Source: Caldilineaceae bacterium (lineage in GTDB: Bacteria; Chloroflexota; Anaerolineae; Caldilineales; Caldilineaceae). Taken from it: DNA of 64,000 nt. Of this stretch, positions 58,730 through 64,000 are shown one piece after another. Position 1 is the stretch's first letter. Every line of letters starts with the position of its first letter. The notes beneath the pieces are model-generated. The model saw only the letters and a list, made by a program, of their open reading frames with translations. It did no database searches and was not told the DNA's origin. Position numbers and translations under genes: made by a program. The stretch spans positions 201,475-265,474 of the forward strand of contig JALHQH010000006.1 in the NCBI GenBank assembly GCA_022842065.1. The letters run 5' to 3'.

Positions 58730-58845
58730 GGGTGAGGGGATGACAAGGTGACAAGGTGACTGGGTCAAAGCGTGAAGTGGTAATTGATCCCGTCAAAATC
58801 ACCTTGTCACCCAGTCACCCCCTCACCCAGTCACCCCCTCACCCT
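58730..58845. repeat. Octamer arrays able to form a long hairpin
   Basis: GGTGAGGGGATGACAAGGTG and related TGACAAGG units (58730-58765) face ACCTTGTCACCCAGTCACCC and further CACCCAGT/CACCCCCT units (58801-58845). It is the third array of this family in the window and again separates a binding-protein gene from a permease gene. Confidence 0.75.
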
Positions 58846-58864
58846 GCTTAAGGTCTAGCTGCTT

Positions 58865-59818
58865 ATGCTGCAATTAATTTTCCGTCGGCTGTTGCTTTCG
58901 CTCGTCACCCTGTGGATTGTTTCGGTGGTGGTCTTTGCCGCCACCGAACTGCTGCCTGGTGATGTGGCGACGGCGATCCTTGGCCGCGAAACGAATCCGG
59001 CAACCTTGGCCCAATTGCGCACCGAATTGGGGTTAGATCGCCCTGCGCTCGTGCGGTATGGCGAGTGGATCAGCGGGGCGGTGCGCGGTGACTTCGGCAA
59101 TTCACTCGCACGGCGCAATCAACCCGTGAGCCAGTTGATCGGCGAACGGCTGCGTAACACATTGGTGATGAGCCTCTTTGCCGCGTTGGTTGGCTTGCCA
59201 CTCGCGCTGCTGCTCGGCATTATCTCTGGCTTGACGCGTGACCGCTGGCCCGACTTGCTGATCTCAACCCTCTCGCTGGTGGGCATGAGCCTGCCCGAAT
59301 TTGTGATTGGTGCGCTGCTGATTCTCACTTTTGGCGTGCTCTGGGCGATCTTCCCAGCAATTACGCTGATCAACCCCGATGCGCCCTTGCGCGAATTGCT
59401 GCCCAACCTGGTCATGCCGGTCACAACGCTGGTGATTGTGATGGTCGCCTACATTCAACGGATGGTACGCACCAGCTTGATCGATGCGCTGGCCAGCGAC
59501 TATGTGCAGATGGCGACGCTCAAAGGGTTGCCGCGCTACCGTGTCGTCTGGGCCCACGCCCTGCCCAATGCCCTCTTGCCGGCCATCAATGCCACGGCGC
59601 TGACGGTTGCCTGGCTGGTGGGTGGCGTCGTGGTGGTCGAGAGTGTCTTTAATTACCCCGGCGTAGGACGACTCTTAGTCGGCGCCGTAGGTGATCGCGA
59701 TCTGCCCTTGGTGCAAGCGCTGGGGTTGATGGGCGCCGCCCTCTATATTTTCATTAACTTGGTTGCCGACCTTTTAACGTTGGCATTGAACCCCCGCCTG
59801 CGCACACTGCAAAGCTAA
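58865..59818 (+). CDS. Dpp/Opp-type ABC transporter permease (DppB-like)
   Basis: 317 residues. The opening FRRLLLSLVTLWIVSVVVFA is followed by ELLPGDVATAILG, with LLPGD in place of the common PGDP, then LDRPALVRYGEWISGAVRGD and FGNSLARRN. The coupling loop is YVQMATLKGLPRYRVVWAHA and VVVESVFNYPGVGRLL is near the end. It pairs with the DppC-like protein that starts 4 nt after its stop. Confidence 0.9.
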   Translation: MLQLIFRRLLLSLVTLWIVSVVVFAATELLPGDVATAILGRETNPATLAQLRTELGLDRPALVRYGEWISGAVRGDFGNSLARRNQPVSQLIGERLRNTLVMSLFAALVGLPLALLLGIISGLTRDRWPDLLISTLSLVGMSLPEFVIGALLILTFGVLWAIFPAITLINPDAPLRELLPNLVMPVTTLVIVMVAYIQRMVRTSLIDALASDYVQMATLKGLPRYRVVWAHALPNALLPAINATALTVAWLVGGVVVVESVFNYPGVGRLLVGAVGDRDLPLVQALGLMGAALYIFINLVADLLTLALNPRLRTLQS

Positions 59819-59822
59819 ATTC

Positions 59823-60713
59823 ATGACAACGACCGCGCTGGTTACCCCACGACCAATCCGCCAAACCGAACTGGGCCGCTTTTGGCGCAACCTACGCCGT
59901 TCGCCGGCGACCTTGATTGGGTTGGTGATCTTGCTTGCACACCTGTTAATTGCCCTACTGGCCCCAATGCTGGTCCCCTACTCCCCAACGGCACTTAGCC
60001 CCGATAGCACACTGGCCGCGCCCTCATGGGCGCACCCATTTGGCACCGATGGCTTTGGCCGCGACATTTTGACCCGTGTGTTATTGGGGGGACGCATCGC
60101 ATTGGCAATCTCATTGTTGGCTGCAACCCTGGCGGTGCTACTGGGCGGCTGGTTGGGCGTCTGGTTTGGCTATGTCGGCGGCTGGCTTGATGAGATAGCC
60201 ATGCGCATTGTAGATGCCCTGATCTCAATCCCTGGTCTGTTGATGTTGCTGGTCATCGTCACCACCCTTGGCTCCGGCTACCCCGTACTGCTGCTCGCGA
60301 TGCTCATCTCCTACACCCCCGGCGTCATCAGGGTGGCGCGCGCGGCGGCCCATGAATTTACCCCGCGCGATTTTGTCACCGCGGCGCGGGCGCGGGGCGA
60401 ACCGGCGTGGGCAGTCGTACGCCGTGAACTGTGGCCCAATCTGCTCGATGTGCTGCTGGTCGAGTTTGCCATGCGTTCGTCGTGGATGGTGTTAGCAATT
60501 AGCGGACTCTCATTTCTCGGCTTTGGTGTCAACCCGCCTACCCCCGACTGGGGGTTGATGATCAACGAGAACCGCAGCATGATGGCGCTTGGCCCCTGGG
60601 CAACCCTCTTCCCGATTTTGGCCATTGGCAGCTTGGTTGTGGCGCTCAACTTGGTGGCCGATGGCATTGCGAAAGCGGTGGGGCTGGACCGCAGCCGGGG
60701 CGCACCCACATGA
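59823..60713 (+). CDS. Dpp/Opp-type ABC transporter permease (DppC-like)
   Basis: 296 residues. HPFGTDGFGRDILTRVLLGG, then GWLDEIAMRIVDALISIPGL and a coupling loop FVTAARARGEPAWAVVRREL are typical of DppC subunits. It ends ALNLVADGIAKAVGLDRSRG, matching the usual 'NLLGDGLRDxLDPR' end. It overlaps the ATPase gene by ATGA (60710-60713). Confidence 0.91.
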   Translation: MTTTALVTPRPIRQTELGRFWRNLRRSPATLIGLVILLAHLLIALLAPMLVPYSPTALSPDSTLAAPSWAHPFGTDGFGRDILTRVLLGGRIALAISLLAATLAVLLGGWLGVWFGYVGGWLDEIAMRIVDALISIPGLLMLLVIVTTLGSGYPVLLLAMLISYTPGVIRVARAAAHEFTPRDFVTAARARGEPAWAVVRRELWPNLLDVLLVEFAMRSSWMVLAISGLSFLGFGVNPPTPDWGLMINENRSMMALGPWATLFPILAIGSLVVALNLVADGIAKAVGLDRSRGAPT

Positions 60714-62728
60714 GTCAAGCGCTGGTCGAAATCGATAACCTCACGATTGGCTACAAAAATGCGACAAACGTAACCTTGCCGGTCGTGCGCGAGCTGTCGC
60801 TCACCTTGGGGCGAGGGGAAACGTTGGGGTTGGTGGGCGAATCGGGTTGTGGCAAGAGTACATTGGCGCTGGCGTTGCTTGGCTTTTTACGCCCAGGTAG
60901 TGTGGTGGTACAGGGAGAAGTACGGATTGCCGGCCAGTCGCTCTTTGCCCTGCCACCGGCGGCCTTGCAACAATTACGGGGCGGTAAGATTGCCCTGATC
61001 CCGCAAAATGCCGGCCAGTCACTAACGCCGACGATGCGGATTGGCCCACAATTGGTCGAGGCGATTCAAACGCATCGGGCGTTCAAGCCGCGCCCGGCCA
61101 ACGAACTGGCCCATGAACTCCTGGCCCAAGTGCGTCTGCCCGACCCAGCCAGGCTATTACGGCGCTACCCGCATGAGCTATCCGGCGGGCAACAACAACG
61201 GGTCGCGATTGCCATGGCGCTGGCCGGTGAACCACAATTGCTCGTATTGGACGAACCGACGACGGGGCTAGATGTGACCACCCAAGCCCATATACTCGAC
61301 TTGTTGGCGGAGATCCGCGCACGCACGGGCGCGGCCATGATCTTTGTCAGCCATGATCTAGGGGTGATTGCGCGGGTCAGTGAGCAGTTGGTCGTAATGT
61401 ATGCCGGCCAGATCGTGGAAAAAGGTGCCGCCAGTACAATCTTTGCCCAGCCCCATCAGCCGTATACGCGTGGGCTGTTGGCTTCAGTGCCGCGCCTTCA
61501 TAATGGGGAACTGCCGTTAGCGATGGCTGGTCAACCGCCTGCGCCGGGCTGGCATGGCACCCAGTGTAGCTTTGCCCCGCGCTGTGCTTTTGCTGATCAC
61601 CAATGCACCACCGTCATGCCGGAGCTCAGCTTGGCGAGTCAACTCGCGCAAGCCCATGTTGTCCGTTGTCACCACTGGGCACGTGTGATCGCCACGCCGG
61701 CCGCGCCACCCGCACGACAGCTTAATGGCAAGCCGGCAGCGGCCACGCCATTGGTGAGTATGCAGGGGGTCGAAATCAGCTATGCGAAATCCAGTTTATT
61801 GACCCTGCCAACTTTACTGCGGCAGCGACCGCCAGCGACGGTCAGCGATATAACCCTGACGATTTACCGGGGTGAAACATTGGCGCTGGTCGGCGAGAGC
61901 GGCAGTGGTAAATCGACCATTGCGCGGACCTTGGCCGGTCTCCTGCCCGCGCGCGCCGGCCAGTTGACCTTTGTTGATAACGACCTGACGCGACCCGTGG
62001 CCCAGCGCCCGCTGCCACTGCGCCGCATTATCCAACTAATTTTTCAGAATCCCGACGCTTCCCTAAACCCCCGGCAGACAGTCGAGCAGATTGTGGAACG
62101 GCCCCTCTGGTTCTTCTTTGGTCTGCCCCGCGCCCAACGGCGTGAACGGGTGGTTAAACTCTTGGCGCAGATGCGGCTGGGCGCGCACTATCTGGATCGC
62201 TTTCCAGGGCAACTTTCTGGCGGGGAGAAACAGCGCGTCGCGATTGCACGCGCCTTTGCTGCTGAACCGGAATTAGTGCTTTGCGATGAAGTGGTCTCGG
62301 CGTTGGATGTGTCAGTGCAGGCCGCGGTGCTCGATCTGCTGGTGACATTGCAACGGGAGCGCGGGGTCACCTATCTCTTTATCGCCCACGATCTGGCCGT
62401 TGTGCGTGCGATTGCCGACCGCGTCGCCGTCCTCTATCAAGGGCGGCTTTGTGAGGTGGGGACGGTGGCCCAGGTCTACGCACCACCTTTTCATCCCTAC
62501 ACCGAAATGTTGTTGGCGGCCGTGCCTGAACCCATACCCGGTCAACATCCCCGGTCGCCGGCCGCGGATCGCCCATCGGCCGGCCCGCCGGCGCGCGGCT
62601 GTCCATTTCAAGCGCGCTGTCCACACCACCTGGGCGCGATCTGTAATGAGCAAACACCGCCCTGGCAAACGACGCGTGATGGACATGCAATTCGCTGTCA
62701 TATCGTCAACGCAACCACAATGCCATAA
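60710..62728 (+). CDS. Fused dual ABC ATPase for a Dpp/Opp-type importer
   Basis: 672 residues with two complete ATPase halves. First half: Walker A GESGCGKST (43-51), LSGGQQQR, LVLDEPTTGLD, and an oligo_HPY end with CSFAPRCAFADHQC. Second half: Walker A GESGSGKST (395-403), LSGGEKQR, LVLCDEVVSALD and CPFQARCPHHLGAIC. It corresponds to DppD and DppF joined in one chain, like GsiA/YejF. Walker B of the second half ends CDEVVSALD, so the catalytic Glu is present. It contrasts with the two-gene arrangement at 51252-53243. Confidence 0.93.
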   Translation: MSQALVEIDNLTIGYKNATNVTLPVVRELSLTLGRGETLGLVGESGCGKSTLALALLGFLRPGSVVVQGEVRIAGQSLFALPPAALQQLRGGKIALIPQNAGQSLTPTMRIGPQLVEAIQTHRAFKPRPANELAHELLAQVRLPDPARLLRRYPHELSGGQQQRVAIAMALAGEPQLLVLDEPTTGLDVTTQAHILDLLAEIRARTGAAMIFVSHDLGVIARVSEQLVVMYAGQIVEKGAASTIFAQPHQPYTRGLLASVPRLHNGELPLAMAGQPPAPGWHGTQCSFAPRCAFADHQCTTVMPELSLASQLAQAHVVRCHHWARVIATPAAPPARQLNGKPAAATPLVSMQGVEISYAKSSLLTLPTLLRQRPPATVSDITLTIYRGETLALVGESGSGKSTIARTLAGLLPARAGQLTFVDNDLTRPVAQRPLPLRRIIQLIFQNPDASLNPRQTVEQIVERPLWFFFGLPRAQRRERVVKLLAQMRLGAHYLDRFPGQLSGGEKQRVAIARAFAAEPELVLCDEVVSALDVSVQAAVLDLLVTLQRERGVTYLFIAHDLAVVRAIADRVAVLYQGRLCEVGTVAQVYAPPFHPYTEMLLAAVPEPIPGQHPRSPAADRPSAGPPARGCPFQARCPHHLGAICNEQTPPWQTTRDGHAIRCHIVNATTMP

Positions 62729-62749
62729 CTAATCAAGGAGCATCGACCC

Positions 62750-63571
62750 ATGAACAATCTGCCCATCCGCATCGGCGCGGCCTTGCAAGTTCACGAACTT
62801 TCGACCTATCGCGAATGGCTCATTGCCGACCAACGTGATCTGGAGATCCAGGATTTTTATAATTGTAATCTGCTCGATGAAGATTGGAAACCGCTGTTGC
62901 AACAGGCCAAATCACTGCTCGATGGTTACCACGGCCGGCTAGGTATTCATGGTCCCACCGATGGCCTGCCTTTGATTACGCTTGACAAACGGGTGCGCGC
63001 CCTGGTGCAAGATCGCCTCAAACAAGGGCTTGACGTTTGTGCCGAATTGGGTGGGACGCACATGGTGCTCCACAGCCCCTTTGATTGTTTCGGCCATGCG
63101 CAGATGCAGCATTCCTGGAGCCAGGGTCTGCAACAGGAGATCGACTCGGCCCACACCATCCTTGATGCCATTGTGCCGCTGGCCGCGCAACACAACTGCC
63201 CGATCATGATTGAGGTCTGTTACGACAATAGCATTACCCCGCTGCTCTCATTGGTGCGCTCGTTTAACAGCCCCTTTGTCCAGTTGAGCCTCGACACCGG
63301 CCATGCCTTGATCATGCATCAATTCGGCGGGCCGACCCCCGACCAGTGGGTACGCGAGGGAGGCGCATTACTCGGTCATCTACACCTGCAAGATGTCGAT
63401 GGTCATCTTGACCGCCACTGGCCGCCCGGCATGGGTAATCTCAACTGGCAAGCACTGTTTGAGGCACTCGCTGAGTTGGATCACCTGCCGCGCCTGGTAT
63501 TAGAATTAAAGGACGCCGGTAAGATTGGGCAAGCCATGACTTACTTGGCTGGCCTTGGTGTCGCCCAGTAA
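62750..63571 (+). CDS. Xylose-isomerase-like TIM-barrel protein, paralogue of 3895-4722
   Basis: 273 residues. It shares with the protein at 3895-4722 the segments QRDLEIQD, LLDGYHGRLGIHGP, THMVLHSPFDCFG, SLDTGHALIMHQFGGPTP and HLHLQDVDGHLDRHWPPGMG, covering all likely metal ligands except the usual 'IEN' Glu block, which here reads IMIEVCYDN. It ends the second Dpp-type operon, 21 nt after the fused ATPase, with AAGGAG about 7 nt before the ATG. The same enzyme type therefore accompanies two very different importers, which suggests related substrates. Confidence 0.87.
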   Translation: MNNLPIRIGAALQVHELSTYREWLIADQRDLEIQDFYNCNLLDEDWKPLLQQAKSLLDGYHGRLGIHGPTDGLPLITLDKRVRALVQDRLKQGLDVCAELGGTHMVLHSPFDCFGHAQMQHSWSQGLQQEIDSAHTILDAIVPLAAQHNCPIMIEVCYDNSITPLLSLVRSFNSPFVQLSLDTGHALIMHQFGGPTPDQWVREGGALLGHLHLQDVDGHLDRHWPPGMGNLNWQALFEALAELDHLPRLVLELKDAGKIGQAMTYLAGLGVAQ

Positions 63572-63607
63572 TTCTACCAACTTACCCTGTCAAAAAGAAT
63601 AAGAGAT

Positions 63608-63679
63608 ATACCAGCGGTTGTCATAATTTAACATTTTATACACGAGTAAAATGTTAAATTATGACAGAGCCAAGTATAG
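63608..63679 (+). repeat. 72-bp palindromic repeat, copy 2 (partner at 3339-3410)
   Basis: Flanks TATACCAGCGGTTGTCAT and ATGTTAAATTATGACAGAG match copy 1 read on its minus strand. The core TACACGAGT is inverted relative to copy 1. Arms GTCATAATTTAACATTTTA and TAAAATGTTAAATTATGAC form an almost perfect stem. It lies between two convergent genes and could terminate or protect both transcripts. Confidence 0.78.
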
Positions 63680-63732
63680 TGTCACGATTTTAGCAGCGCG
63701 TTTGCTAAGGTCGTCACTGGCTACTGAATGAT

Positions 63733-64000
63733 TCAGCGCGCGTCAATCAGTGCTGCGGTGGCGAGCCAACCGGCGTGTGCGTTCGGATAGAGCGGTTGCC
63801 ATCCTGTAACCTGCTTGAAGCGCTGATTGCTAACGCGCAGCGACCGCGTCAGTGATGTAGAACGGTCGCCAAGGAGTAGCGCTGCTTGCCCAGGAAGACG
63901 TAGCCACGCGTTTGTGCGGGCCGCGCTGGCAAGGGCATCGGCATATGCGCGCTTTGTCAAAGGTTCGTCATCAACGACGTTAAAGATCCCGGCGGGGGCG
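63733..64000 (-). CDS. NAD-dependent epimerase/dehydratase (extended SDR), C-terminal part
   Basis: The minus-strand frame enters from beyond the right edge and ends at 63733. It reads GIFNVVDDEPLTKRAYADAL, then ARTNAWLRLPGQAALLLGD and SLRVSNQRFKQVTGWQPLYP, ending GWLATAALIDAR. The 'YNVVDDEP' block and 'SNxRFKxxTGWxPxYP' block are typical of the C-terminal substrate-binding part of extended SDR epimerases. The NAD-binding Rossmann half is outside the window, so the exact activity cannot be judged. Confidence 0.85.
   Translation of the reverse strand, partial: APAGIFNVVDDEPLTKRAYADALASAARTNAWLRLPGQAALLLGDRSTSLTRSLRVSNQRFKQVTGWQPLYPNAHAGWLATAALIDAR

Overview
The window looks like a heterotrophic member of the Chloroflexota, probably near Caldilineales/Anaerolineae. 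This is inferred, not proven. It rests on the dense run of binding-protein-dependent importers, the low-complexity linkers after the lipobox cysteines, a giant surface protein built from TSP3, LamG, DUF11, CSLREA-type and tandem-95 modules, and many short palindromic and octameric repeats between genes. The DNA is moderately GC-rich, and most starts have clear AGGAG-type ribosome sites.

Layout. (1) 1-3521, minus strand: the end of a gamma-glutamylcyclotransferase-like gene, a thiamine-type ABC permease and its binding protein, led by a TPP riboswitch with an intrinsic terminator; then tRNA-Lys(CUU). (2) 3774-8247, plus: a TIM-barrel sugar isomerase-like protein, two carbohydrate permeases and a UgpB-like lipoprotein. 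(3) 8428-8982, minus: a TetR regulator, divergent from (4) 9247-32805: one uninterrupted gene for a 7,852-residue repeat protein, followed by a frameshifted NHL-repeat remnant. (5) 33445-38099: an MBL-fold hydrolase, two sugar permeases and a Tat-type binding protein. (6) 38219-40468: an ArsR/SRPBCC pair, a divergent small membrane protein, and a PIN-toxin/antitoxin pair. (7) 40782-47125: two metallophosphoesterases, a UgpB-like binding protein, two permeases and a tyrosine-phosphatase-type enzyme. (8) 47317-54668: a complete Dpp/Opp-type importer (binding protein, two permeases, two ATPases) with a PHP-domain hydrolase. (9) 54924-63571: a TIM-barrel protein, an MBL-fold protein, a second Dpp/Opp-type importer whose two ATPases are fused, and a second TIM-barrel paralogue. 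The window ends in the C-terminus of a minus-strand SDR epimerase.

How the genes fit together. Five organic-solute importers are each linked to soluble enzymes, mostly phosphoester- or ester-type hydrolases (MBL, calcineurin-like, tyrosine phosphatase, PHP) or xylose-isomerase-like TIM barrels. This suggests uptake and processing of sugar derivatives, phosphorylated polyols or glycosides. The three carbohydrate-type systems have no ATPase gene here and probably share one encoded elsewhere. Two of these operons carry a matching promoter/operator-like element (3774-3811 and 33445-33482).

The most unusual content is the giant protein and the small repeats. Almost every gap holds a different long, near-perfect inverted repeat. 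One is a clear MITE-like unit with 17-bp terminal repeats and a 9-bp target duplication. Two copies of a 72-bp palindrome, in opposite orientation, lie near the two ends of the window. Similar repeats have entered the giant gene and are translated in frame.
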